Source of the DNA: Protostelium mycophagum | Taxonomy: Eukaryota > Evosea > Variosea > Protosteliida > Protosteliaceae | Reading direction: 5' to 3' | NCBI GenBank assembly: GCA_002081555.1 | Contig: MZNV01001862.1 | Location: 1-20,290, forward strand | Length of the DNA stretch: 20,290 bases | Shown here: positions 1 to 9,943 of the stretch, in pieces | How the letters are laid out: every line of letters begins with the position of its first letter | How positions within the stretch are numbered: the first letter of the stretch is position 1 | The notes under the pieces: model-generated | Told to the model about the DNA's origin: nothing | Databases searched by the model: none | What the model saw: the letters and a program-made list of their open reading frames with translations, nothing else | Translations under genes and position numbers: made by a program

Positions 1-377
1 TGGTTCTATATCATCGTGGAATACTGCAATTGAGATCACAGACAATACACTGTGTTTTTTTCGAGCGAAAGATGTTCACGGTGCAGAATTGCGAGTTTTC
101 CACTTTCAAGTTGGCTTGTTTAAATTTTGTGTATCATTTTTGAAACATAATGACTATGAGGCCAACGGCTGTGGAAGTTGGCGTCAGTGTAACAGATGAC
201 GATTATCGTTTGGCCATTAAGGCTTGTCGATTTACTTGTGATCAAGGACTGGGTTGCACTTGTTGCCAAGAAGAGACCACGGTTTTGTGTAATTGATATT
301 GATGACAGCGAGCGGCCGGAGCGTTTTTCCTAAAATCGGGGTTTCGGAGAGGAGTTTACACAAAGAGAAGAGCCGAA
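1..377. other. Window-edge region without a firm gene
   Basis: No complete gene can be supported. All three + frames are partly open near the edge. Frame 1 opens with WFYIIVEYCN, which looks like the beta5/hinge segment of a protein kinase, but it stops at a TGA at 31-33 and has no GT donor nearby. Frame 2 is open from 2 to 187 without a start codon. A 45-codon ORF with ATG at 196 and TAA at 331-333 has a hydrophobic start followed by basic and acidic residues. This may be the 3' end of an upstream gene, the 5' leader of the kinase-like gene, or both. Confidence 0.3.
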
Positions 378-2618
378 ATGGATAAGCAAGGATACATCGC
401 ACTCAAAGGATTTCTCATGCAATGTCCTCAGAGACGTGCTGTGGATACACTCGCTAGATTTATTTTCATTAAAATATTGGGTCTTGTGAGCAGTTTGCAT
501 GCGGAGGGGACGACACACGGGCAGATCAATCTAGAGACTTTATATATCAATCCCAAAACTGGAGAGGTGGTAAATCATTTTAATGTCTTCTAAATTATAC
601 TAGATCGAGGAAGAACCACGATCAAATTCACCAGCTTCTCATAAATCTCTTTGTCACTTTTACGCCCCAGAATTATGGTCCGAGAAGGTTACAACACCCT
701 CTCTTGAATCAGATATCTGGAGTCTAGGTGCAGTTCTTGGAGCTTTCCAATCACTTATAAGCAATAGGTGTCACCTTTTATGCTCTCATGTGTGGTGTCT
801 ATCCTTTTCTTGGACGTGACGAGGTATTGTAGTCTATATATATGCATGTATGTCATCTCAATCTCATCTTGTGCAGATAGAAATTTATTACAGTGCTGTG
901 CAAGGAGTTCTTCATCTCCCAAATTTTCTTCCTGCAGAATGTGGAGAATTAATCTCTCATATGTTGAATCCTGAACCATCGAAGAGACCAACTCTTGCTT
1001 TTCTCAAGGCTCATCCTTACCTCAATGCAGAATCTATCGTTTGGGAGGACCAATCCGCTAACATCGTGCTCGACGCCGACCTGAGTAAGAGAGGTTCTTT
1101 CTCCCGCTCCTTTTCAGCAGAACATTCTTTACATCAGCTTGCTCAACCTCCAACGATCTTGAAAGAGGAGACTCCTGGGCCAATGTCAGTGGCAACTACT
1201 TCCTCGGAGGAATCGATAGATATGGAAGACAAGTCTATAAGTAGAAGAGCCTCTGGTGACTCTATGGTTCAATCTTTCATCAAGAAATACATACAGGTAA
1301 CATGATCACACATATCAATAAACCAATTCGAGCAGGTTCCATCACAAGAATTGCGGAAAGTTCGTTCAGAGGAACTCATGCCACGGAAGGAACCCGTGCA
1401 AACAAGCCCAGCAATACAGAAGCAGCCGATCCAGGAAATGAAACTTACACCGAAAACTGAACCACCAACACCCCCCACACCACAGACTATCTCTGCAAGC
1501 CCCTCTTCAGATCTCGCAGCTGCATTACATTCTACAACCCCAGAACTGAGGAAGCTCCTGGAGCAGGTACGGCTACTCTCTGACGATGCGTTGAATTTGT
1601 CCCGGCTTTGCCGTGGTAAGGAATGAGAGTACAAATACGTCATGCAGATGCATATTGCTTTATGATGGAGATATAGAGACTGCAACTCTGCTGCAGTAAA
1701 GTTGCAGATATCAATTTAAAAATGATTCTGTGGCTCAAATGAAATCACATAAACTTTATATTCACCGGGCCGCAGTGTGCATATATTATGGTTCTGATTT
1801 ATAATAGGTTAAATTCAACAATCCTCAGACACTATTAAACCCACCACCCGAGGGATCCCCTGCCCTCTCATCTTCTGGTACTTTTAAATTAGCAAAAAAA
1901 TTAAAAAATGCCAACAAAAAGATGAAGATGAATCACGGAGCCACACCAGCCCAAGGTTCTTAAAATAGAATTGTACATTCACTCACAAGCAAAGCTCACC
2001 CCATTACGACTGAAAAACAGAGAAGCGCGAAGCCCAAGATGATGCCCCAAGTGATGCCGTACCAAAATGTACAACCGCACAATGCACCACAACCACAAGG
2101 CGTACTGCCACAACCGCCCATTGTGAGTAACACTGTCTTTCTATTGGTCAGTGCAAAGCGCTGTGGCGCGACTGGAGTGTCTTGTGATAACTTTGAGTGC
2201 GGCAAAGTCGCACTTCGTAGTGCGAGTAATTTATTGTTGAACTGTTTATGAATAATTATGCTTACGGCTTTGCATACATAACTGATGAAAGAAGGGTCAC
2301 GGCATGATGCCACAACAACAACAGTGGAACAGACAACCTCAGATGATGCATCAGAACCCCTTTATGACTGACAATAAATTCGCCCCCCACCCACACCAGC
2401 AACAACCGTTCTACACTCAGCCAGAAGGGATGTACAATGACGCTTTTGAGAATCTCCAAGGGAACCGGTGGCAAGGTAACCAGAGAGGGGGAGGACACCT
2501 GGCCTTCATGGATGAGCCACCGACTATGTACAACAATGGATCGTACCCGTTTTTAGATAACAACGAGTTGAACGATTTGGACTTGTCGACGATGAACGAT
2601 CCCGCCTTCACACAATGA
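378..2618 (+). CDS. Kinase-like (probable pseudokinase) protein with Met/Gln/Pro-rich tail
   Basis: Proposed exons: 378-569, 604-727, 768-823, 877-1296, 1336-1615, 1677-1695, 1708-1774, 1808-1955, 1995-2122, 2292-2618 (586 aa). The C-lobe of a protein kinase fold is clear: helix E with SSLHAEG, then the catalytic-loop position THGQINLETL where active kinases have HRDLKPEN, YAPELW (APE motif), SDIWSLGVTFYALMCGVYPF and PSKRPT. The catalytic Asp is missing (HGQ), and no DFG lies between the beta7 strand and the APE, so activity is unlikely. The N-lobe is not in this model; it may be absent or lie upstream, since a hinge-like peptide sits at 1-30. After the kinase region come a Ser-rich linker, a helical stretch around LRKLLEQVRLL, a basic segment and a low-complexity MMPQ/QQQQ tail. 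Frame is uncertain at 1616-1708, where an in-frame TAA needs a 12-nt excision. Confidence 0.6.
2208..2225. repeat. Perfect hairpin inside a 169-nt intron
   Basis: TCGCACT, a TCGT loop and AGTGCGA form a 7-bp perfect stem. An overlapping alternative stem pairs AGTGCG (2196-2201) with CGCACT (2209-2214). It lies in the intron at 2123-2291 of the kinase-like gene, where most introns are about 40 nt. It may be a structured intronic RNA or chance; no snoRNA boxes were recognised. Confidence 0.4.
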
Positions 2619-2728
2619 TCTCATATAAATACTGAATCGGATGTCCTTCATCTTTATTTTCATAATTTCTGTTCAGAAAAAAAGTGGACACAGATCAGAT
2701 CATCGGTTCACAGATCAGATTGAGAGAA

Positions 2729-4300
2729 ATGAAGTATCTATGGCAAATCTCAATGTTCTTAGGACTCGGACTTTTCATCACATGCACAGTACTCGCGGCA
2801 ATCTCAACAGCCATTCTCCAAACATCAAAAAAAGAGGTTGCGGAATGTAAGACGAGTGTGATGAGTCGCGAATACTGACGACGTAAAAGTGAAGATGTTC
2901 GATCTAGATCTGATATCTGGTGATTACTATATAGCTCCGTTCTCTGATAAGTTTGTCTGCCGCGATTTTCAATCGAATTACACAAATCAAGCCAAACTCC
3001 ATGCCACAAAATTCTCAGGCGTTGCTCAAGTGTCAGGCGTGCTCAACAGCACAGAGTTTGTGGTACAAATGGTCCTCCACAACTGTGATAGACCTGTCAG
3101 CAAATATGTCTCATAGTAAGCATGAAAGTAACCAGATCATCAATTAACATCTTCAGCGACTGTGCCGATGTACCCAAAGGCTGTCAGCAAATCTTGTATT
3201 CCTGGAGCCCCGGGCAAGGTAACGAGTTCCTCTGCTTTATTCTATTCTTGAAGGACCCTGCACTCTTTGCAGCTTTGCAGCGTAAAGCTAAAAACGTTCA
3301 AGATCTGGAAAATGCAAAGTCGATGATTGGTTTGTTTATGCTAATAAATCCTCATTTATGGTCATGCACAGACCCTTTTGTGGACCTCATCAATTTAAAG
3401 TGCACTAAAACAACTATTCCTGCAGAGCGCTCTGCCAACAAAGACACCCACAATCATAGACAAAAATTAAAGCCCGAAGCAGCTTCATTTCTTTTGTTGA
3501 AAGCTGCAGGTGACCTCATCCTCCCTTCTGTTGTCGGTGTTCCTTTTGGCCCGTCTGGTTACAGTAATCTCATGACCAGGATACACTATGTCAACCCAAC
3601 TGCTGCACAATTAGAAGACTTTTCAACGATCACCATCTCTCTCACACAAGAACTGAGACCCTTCACTGCTGGCTACCTCTTGATCGGCCCTGCATCAAAG
3701 TAACTGTCTGATAGATGTTGAAAAAAACTGAAGGAGTACAGTGCGACAAATGTTCCACCTGGACAAACGAATTACAGCGTCAATGGAACATGCCATAGTT
3801 CAACCATCGATTCGATCATTGACGGAATCCCTGGCAAAAACTCATTCAAGGTGAACATCGTCGATTGTGAAAATGTGTCTGATTGATGAGAAAGATCATT
3901 GCGAGTACACCCATTGGACATCACCTGCTCACATCATTGAACTCGACTCTGATTAGAGGAGATGGCTCCACAGCCGAACTATCTAATGCCACCAATTTTG
4001 TCTATGGTTACAGCAGTAGTGTAAGCCTCAATATCGCCGTACTTCCTGGAGAAGAGATATTTACACAATGTGTCTACAACAGTGTAGGCCAGAATACCAC
4101 AACCCCCGGTGGATACGGGTGGGCTGTTTTCCAATCTTCAAATTTGGCTCATTATGCGATGCTTTCATGTTGAAAAGAAGCTGACTGTTCACAGAAACAA
4201 GGCAGAGCTGTGCTTCAATTATCTAATGTATTATCCCGCTGCAGATGCCAGAAGATGTGATGGCTCCAGTCCAATTACACAACTCGCCAGTGCCTCATAA
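2729..4300 (+). CDS. Membrane-anchored copper type II monooxygenase-fold protein, metal sites degenerate
   Basis: Exons 2729-2846, 2890-3115, 3157-3218, 3510-3699, 3742-3850, 3895-4118, 4195-4300 give 344 aa. Residues 4-30 are one hydrophobic signal-anchor helix. The rest follows the dopamine beta-hydroxylase/PHM family in order: FVVQMVLHNC (family VHHM..C), GCQQILYSW, LMTRIHYVNP (family EVHYHNP), VPPGQ, IIASTPIGHHLLT (family HTHLTG), VLPGEEIFTQCVYN and GYGNKAELCFNYLMYYP (family EMC..YYP). Expected copper ligands are mostly replaced: His-His by V98-Q99, the first His of HTH by I242, Met by L315. H161 and H244 remain. Eight N-glycosylation sequons and conserved Cys fit a lumenal or extracellular domain. 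The family assignment is firm; loss of hydroxylase activity is inferred. A 12-bp direct repeat (CACAGATCAGAT at 2689 and 2709) lies just before the start codon. Confidence 0.85.
3219..3509 (+). other. Long stop-free intron (or in-frame insertion) in the monooxygenase-like gene
   Basis: A GTAACG donor and GCTGCAG acceptor bound 291 nt, exactly 97 codons, with no stop in the host frame. Splicing it out joins SWSPGQG to DLILPSVVG, which matches the family without a gap, so an intron is the better reading. Retention would still give a full-length protein with a 97-residue insert. Confidence 0.65.
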
Positions 4301-4371
4301 AGTTTCGTTGTAACAGTCATATATATCTCAAGTCACGTCTTCTATTCGAAGGTCATTTTTAGTACAAAATC

Positions 4372-4379
4372 GCGCCAAA
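4372..4379 (-). promoter_or_regulatory. E2F-like site upstream of SEC61G
   Basis: GCGCCAAA is the complement of the E2F core TTTGGCGC. It lies 113 bp before the Sec61 gamma start codon. An 8-bp match can occur by chance. Confidence 0.25.
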
Positions 4380-4491
4380 AAAATCCAAAGTTTGGGTTTG
4401 AAGGGTTTAGGGTTATCGCTTCGTCGTGTCAGCAAAAAAATCGCAGATCATCCGCATCATAACAGATCGAATCGAAACCAGAAGAGAGAAC

Positions 4492-4790
4492 ATGGAGAAC
4501 CTTCAGAACATCAACACCGCCAAAGTTGAAGCTCAGGTCAACCAGACCTTTGAGCCACTCACTCAATTCACCAAAGACAGTGTTCGTCTGGTGAAGAAGT
4601 GCACAAAGCCTGACAGAAAGGGTGAGTCATTTTCTTCAATATCAATGTTCTTCAACAAATTCTCATGTGTCATATAGAGTTCCAAAAGATCGCCATCGCC
4701 ACCCTTGTTGGTTTCACAATCATGGGTTTCATCGGATTCTTCGTGAAGCTCGTCCACATCCCAATCAACCAGATCATCATGGGTGTCTGA
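4492..4790 (+). CDS. SEC61G: Sec61 gamma, protein translocon subunit
   Basis: Two exons, 4492-4621 and 4678-4790, encode 80 aa. Sec61 gamma is the small tail-anchored subunit of the ER protein-conducting channel. The conserved block [16 protein letters not shown] runs into [18 protein letters not shown] and [17 protein letters not shown], the family's amphipathic helix followed by its single membrane helix (about residues 50-76). The intron (56 nt) splits the codon for the Glu in DRKEF, and the reading frame is restored exactly. The first ATG in this frame is at 4492; earlier in-frame codons lack an ATG. Length is slightly above the usual 68 aa because of a longer N-terminus. TGA stop. Confidence 0.95.
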
Positions 4791-4852
4791 AAATTATATA
4801 AAAGAGAAATATCGAGTTTCTTCTGATCATCCTCTTTCGACTTTCATGTGAC

Positions 4853-4861
4853 TTTCGCGCC
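4853..4861 (+). promoter_or_regulatory. E2F-like site upstream of the lamin-like gene
   Basis: TTTCGCGCC matches the E2F consensus TTTSGCGC and lies about 70 bp before the ATG at 4931. It is followed by CTAACGGC, which carries the AACGG core bound by three-repeat Myb proteins. Both are associated with cell-cycle promoters; function here is inferred. Confidence 0.35.
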
Positions 4862-4930
4862 CAACTAACGGCAAAAAACTAAGAAATTCCGACCACACTT
4901 TTCGAGGCAAGAGAGAGACAACCAACAACA

Positions 4931-7900
4931 ATGTCTTTCTTCGGTCTGAATAAGACCCCAAAGAAGAGTGTGAGACAAGAGCCAAAGACAACTGAAGTCG
5001 CTTTCTCCATAACTGGACATGCAGATAGAGCCAATAAGATCATCCAAGAGCATCAGGTCCAACTTAAAGAGTTGAATGAGCTCTTGTCGGTTTGGGGACA
5101 GAAACACAAGAGCGAGATTGAACTTTTCAATCGCTCTGCTACTGAGGAATCCCAGGAGAGTCAACTTATCTCCGAGCTCAGCGAGAAGTTGAGACATGAT
5201 CTCCAAGAACTCTGCAATCAGATCGTTTCAAAGTGTGTATATTAGACTTTCTGCATTTTCTCACTGAAAACTAGATCCAACAGCGTAGTTCGTAGCCAAC
5301 GTGGCGAATCCGACGAACTCAAGGCTCTTTATGAATTATATAACGATATCCTCGCTAAAACCAGAGCACAAAATGCTAATTTCGAGGAATTGCAAGCCCT
5401 ATATGATGTTGAAATCGCAGCTGCGGTCGCTGAAACTCAGAGAGCTTCTCAGGATAGTTCCGTCGATAGACTCAATGCTGAGCGGTAGGTCCTTCTCACC
5501 CCACTTTTAATCAAGCCTCCAGTTTGGAAAATGAAAGACAGCGCCTCGAGGGCATCATCGCCGCGCTCGAAGAGCAGATCAACAACAGAGAGGCCCAATT
5601 TGCAGATGAAAACGCCAACAGTGCTCGCCTCATCCAACAGATCGCCCAAATGGAAGCACAGGTATATCAATCCCAATATCATAACCAAGAAGAGGGATCT
5701 GATATAAGATAGCATGAACAACAATTGGCACAGGCAGTCGAGGATAACAAAAGACTCTTGGAGGAAAACGCAGGCTTTGCTGCTGATATTCAAGATAGAG
5801 ACGATGAGATCAACAAGTTGAACGACCAGCTCGACCAAGATGAGAGAGACATTGCCGCCTTAAACAACGCTCTCAAACTGTTGCAAGACCAGGTACACTC
5901 CACACACATCGACTTCCGGCTCCTGCAGAGCTGCTGCAACAAAAACCACCTCTAAAAACATATATTGAAGCATACAGATCAACGAACAAAACCAGGCTAT
6001 AGAGAGACTGTCCACAGACAGAGAGGCCGCCATCGCAGAAGCTGAACAGAATGGCGAAGAGCTCGATACCACAGAAAAGGAGAGAAGAAAGTTGGAGGCA
6101 CAGAACCAAAACTTACACGCAGAAGTGGAGAGACTGCGCACAGACAGATCTACACAAGAATCTCTCCTCGCTGAAATCGCACAACTTAAGGTGGAAAACA
6201 AGAAGGTGACCTCTTTGTCATTTTCGGTGTCTCAACAGCATACCCTCGTAGAGGCATCTCCGCTCACAAGACAAGCACATCGCGCTTCTAAAAATAGACA
6301 TCTGAAGTAGATGTAGGTTGAGAGAGAGAAGGACACGGTTAGCAAGGAGGCTGAGGACTTGGTTGCAGCCAACGAAGATCTTAAGGATGCATTTGACAGA
6401 TCCCAACAAGATGTTGACACTCTTCGTCACGATATCAACCGTCTCTCTGCTGAGCTCTACCCACTCAAGAATGAGGTATGATATCATAATCACTTTTCAT
6501 GACACATCGAATTGTAATCCACCATCTCGACAAGATGTGCGAGTTGTAGATGAGCTGATGTTGATGAACAGTTGGAGGCATTAAGAAGAGAGAATGAGAG
6601 AATACATAGGGAGAACGACACTCTACTCGAACAGAGTGATAGATTGGCCGACACAACCGACAAATACAACGGTCTGTTGAGAGTATGTAGACAATGTCAT
6701 TCTATATACTGATATCATAAGGACATACAGAACAAGCAGAATGCTATTGATGCGCACGAACGCCAGATTCAGGCTCTTTCCAACGAGGTGAGTCGTGTGT
6801 CTCAATCCTTCAAGTGGCACTCAGTAATTATGTCCTCTAAAAGTGATCCTGTGGAAAAGTCGTCGTAATCCACACGAAATTTCTCTGATAAACAACAGAA
6901 CCAACAATTGCAAACACAGATCTCTGACTTGGAAGACGAAGCAGAAGCTGCAGAGGAGATGAGAGAGCTTGCAGAGGCACATAGACAGCACTTTGTGAGG
7001 GCGAAGGACAACTTGCTCGAGTTGATCGGATGGGCCAAGGCCGACCACACCAACTCTGAATTACAAGCGGTAATAATTCACTTCTTTGATTTGATCAATG
7101 GTGCTGTTCAAAGAGGATTTATACTTGTCTTCTAAATGCGACTCTGCTGCGGCAGACGAAGAAATGCCACAAATGATGTTTGTGATATCTCAAATGACAT
7201 CGCCTCTTTGTCCAGAATGATGATGAGTGATTAGGTTGCCTTGGACACATCAGACCCCATCGAAGAATTGAGATACTTGCTCGCACAATCACAATTGGCT
7301 GTAAACAAATACAAACCACAAGTGCAGAGACTTACCGACAACGTCAACAAGTGAGCATTCTTATCATACCTCAATATCATCGATATCATAACCTCCTCCG
7401 TTGCAAAATCGCAAAGTGCCTCTACAGGTGCCAGAGCCTGCCACCTTGTTATTGTTTATTATATCAAAGATTGACTCTTTATAGTCTCAACGCACAGTTG
7501 CTCGCATTAAGAGCAGAGATCGAGCCATTACGTCTGGTTGAGGTTGAACTGAGGGAATTGAGTGCAACCTACAACAGCTTCGAGAAGCAATACCTCGAAT
7601 TGCAAGCCATACACGCCGACACTGTGCTCAACTTGGAAGATGTCAGAAGAATATCTGAGGCACACAAGAAGAGGGTCATCGAACTAGAGTCATTCCTCGC
7701 CATCCAGAGAGACCAAGTGGACGACAAGTTGGAGAGTAAGTGTTATTATGGTTTTGAGAAGTGACTCGCGTTGTGCGAACCTGAATGTAGTGGAAAGCCA
7801 CTCGTATACTGTACAGTGATTAATTTGTTTTTAGGCTCTCCCCTCAAGAAGAGAAAGAGAACATCTGTAGAGGTCACAACCACACCCATGGCCCAGTCCG

Positions 7901-8263
7901 GATTTAGCTTCACCAACTCTCCTTACACACCCGCACTTAATGTCAGACGTGCTGTCCAACCTGAGGCCGTCTTTCTCGCAACCCCCGCACCTTCCGTGGA
8001 GGTTGTCGAAAAGGTAATTAGACACTGAAGTTGTTGCTCAAAGAAGCTGTGAAACACAAGCCAACAAAAACGATCAGAAAGATTCTGAGAATGCGAAGGT
8101 CGTGACCACCGTGGAAAAGGTGTCCGTCCCTGCCGCCGCCAAAGTCAAGAAGACCCGCAGGAAGGTACAGAATGAGGAAGAGGTCTCTGCCTCAGAAGCC
8201 TCCGAAGTGGAGGGATCCCAGACCAGAGTGAGGAAGACAAGAACCTCCAAGAACAAGGAATAA
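4931..8263 (+). CDS. Nuclear coiled-coil protein with lamin-like plan
   Basis: Thirteen exons (4931-5232, 5275-5484, 5523-5661, 5713-5892, 5978-6205, 6317-6475, 6572-6682, 6731-6787, 6899-7069, 7235-7350, 7485-7735, 7835-8013, 8078-8263) join without a frame break into 762 aa. A short basic head with a TP site (NKTPKKSV) precedes a coiled coil of about 600 residues starting near QVQLKELNELLSVW, which resembles the start of an intermediate-filament rod. At residue 642 the coil ends and SPLKKRKRTSVE gives a strong NLS directly after the rod, as in lamins, followed by several S/T-P sites (NSPYTP, ATPAPS) and a charged Lys/Glu tail ending KNKE. There is no CaaX box and no recognisable Ig-like tail, and the rod is longer than in animal lamins. 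It may be a lamina or nuclear scaffold protein; a convergent coiled coil is the alternative. Confidence 0.7.
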
Positions 8264-8264
8264 A
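8259..8264 (+). promoter_or_regulatory. AATAAA overlapping the stop codon
   Basis: The terminal Glu codon, TAA stop and next A create a canonical poly(A) hexamer at the end of the lamin-like gene. The same arrangement occurs at 16582 and 19858. Confidence 0.4.
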
Positions 8265-8384
8265 TTCTTCGATTTAAAGTGTGTGTTCCACGCGAAATCT
8301 ACTGAATTACGTACGGAGTTTGGAAGGCAGGTGAGCGCTGTCCACCGAAAATGACTCCGGTCTCAACACTTTTGCAACAACACG

Positions 8385-9766
8385 ATGGGCGATGTCATCA
8401 CGGACTCTTACTTTCTACCAGATGAGGATTCTCCCAAATATGAAAACAACAAGAAGAGGAGGTAGCACACATTCGTTTAAGTATTCGGGAGACCTGATGT
8501 TTTTAGACATCAGATGACCGAGCAGAAAGGAAGAGCAAGAATCAATCTTCAAATCTTGGATCTCAAAAATCTGGTACGTCAAAAGTGATGTCAATCTCAA
8601 AGATTGACGGGTGAAGCTTCCAGAATGCAGATTCGTCCCAACAACAAAGGCTTCGGTCTTAGAATGTGCCTCAGCCTCTCTTCGAAGGCTACAGAACCTT
8701 GCCGCTTCCCTCAGTACACAAAACAAAAATCTACAAAGAGAGAACAAGCGACTTCAAGCCGAGCTCGGCCGTCTTCGTGACAGCGGTGTCTTTGTACAGA
8801 CCATCGGAACACCGGAAGAGACTCTCTTAGACGATGTGGACCTCAGCAGCGACCTCTTTAGTGCTGGCAGTGGTGATTTTGTACTCTCCCCAGAACAACT
8901 ATTCTTGGGCTCATCACCGAAGAATAATTTCATCGTGAGTCCACCACCAGCCGAGCTCTTCCCGGGGGTCGTTAATGTGATGGAAGGAGTGAACTTACCC
9001 GACTTGGCGCCGGATTTCAGACCTCTCTCCTCAGTCGAAGTGGATCCATTCATCGTGGATTACGCCTCCTCACCATCTTCTGGTTCTTCACCTCTATACT
9101 CACCAAACACATCACAGAGCTTCTTGAGCTTGAGTAGTTCAGATCTATCCAGCCCAGATTCTTCAGATCAGGATTTTGATGGATCGAGCTTTAAACGTTT
9201 CACAAAGAGGAGATTATTGGTGAGTTTTTACACGAATTCTTTATAACCTCTATGTTGCCTTCTTTGTAGTGCATTTCTGCAACCTTGTATTAAAAAATAT
9301 CATTTATTTTTTTATAGTTGATTAATATTTTCAGTTTGTTTTCCTCTTTATGATACCACTCTTCTTAACACTAGAACCTCTGTTACCCTCCGGATTATCT
9401 TCAAGCGATGAATCCAAGTCTAAGAATATCAGAGTGAGTTGTTTTTTGGGTCATTTTTGTTCAAAGTATAAATTTTTAATATTTGACAATATCTGAAGAA
9501 AGTAGAATATGTTAGAGGTGGATAACAACGAGAGTACAAGGAACATATTCAGTGTGGATGACTACTGGGATATAGCCAGAGTGATCTGGTTTATCGTTGG
9601 AGGATTGATGGGAATAGCGTGGATAATCAACGCGATATTATGGGCCAACAAATTATCTGAAGAGTACACTTATGCTGAACCAAAGAGGGTAGAAAAGAGT
9701 AGGGAGAGCCTCATTCTGAAGAAAAAAGCAATAAGAAATGCTGCAAAGATGAGAGTACAGACATGA
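8385..9766 (+). CDS. SREBP-like membrane-tethered bHLH-zipper transcription factor
   Basis: Exons 8385-8461, 8507-8573, 8617-9219, 9335-9433, 9506-9766 give 368 aa. The basic region KKRRHQMTEQKGRARIN has H27-E31-R35 at the H5-E9-R13 positions that read CACGTG-type E-boxes. Helix 1 (NLQILDLKNLLP) and helix 2 (KASVLECASASLRRLQ) run into a leucine zipper to about residue 103. A Ser/Asp-rich segment follows (SLSSSDLSSPDSSD). Two hydrophobic helices then appear, about 248-262 and 308-328, separated by a loop of about 45 residues. RNML (282-285) in the loop fits the site-1 protease RxxL pattern, and basic residues KRR sit before helix 1, as at SREBP site 2. The Tyr typical of SREBP basic regions is Gly34 here, and only about 40 residues follow helix 2, so the large SCAP-binding domain is absent. 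Confidence 0.75.
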
Positions 9767-9943
9767 CGACTATAATTAATCAAAAAATAATAAAATAGAA
9801 AGATGAGCATTGAATCGAATTTACGTTGATAAAGCAGTTTCTGAATAAAATGGGTTCAATTGTAGATGGCAACTGCCAGAAATTCTGCGAACACCATTCA
9901 ACGATCGAAGAAGATGGGTGTTTGATTCGATTAAAGAGCCGAC

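Noticed and set aside
1-33. Peptide WFYIIVEYCN resembling a kinase hinge, as an upstream exon of the kinase-like gene
   Set aside because: Attractive in order and content, but no GT donor follows before the TGA and the intron would be about 350 nt. Kept only as a possibility.
1269-1685. Minus-strand ORF of 138 codons opposite the kinase-like gene
   Set aside because: Its low-complexity translation mirrors the biased codons of the + strand gene; no independent support.
1878-1893. A 15-nt intron GTACTTTTAAATTAG
   Set aside because: The frame reads through it without a stop, so no excision is needed.
1697-1962. TAA read as an amino acid (altered code), from TAA at 1697 and 1961 in otherwise open frames
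   Set aside because: The second is explained by a 39-nt intron (1956-1994), and TAA ends malate dehydrogenase, RED and the WWE-E2 at the expected places.
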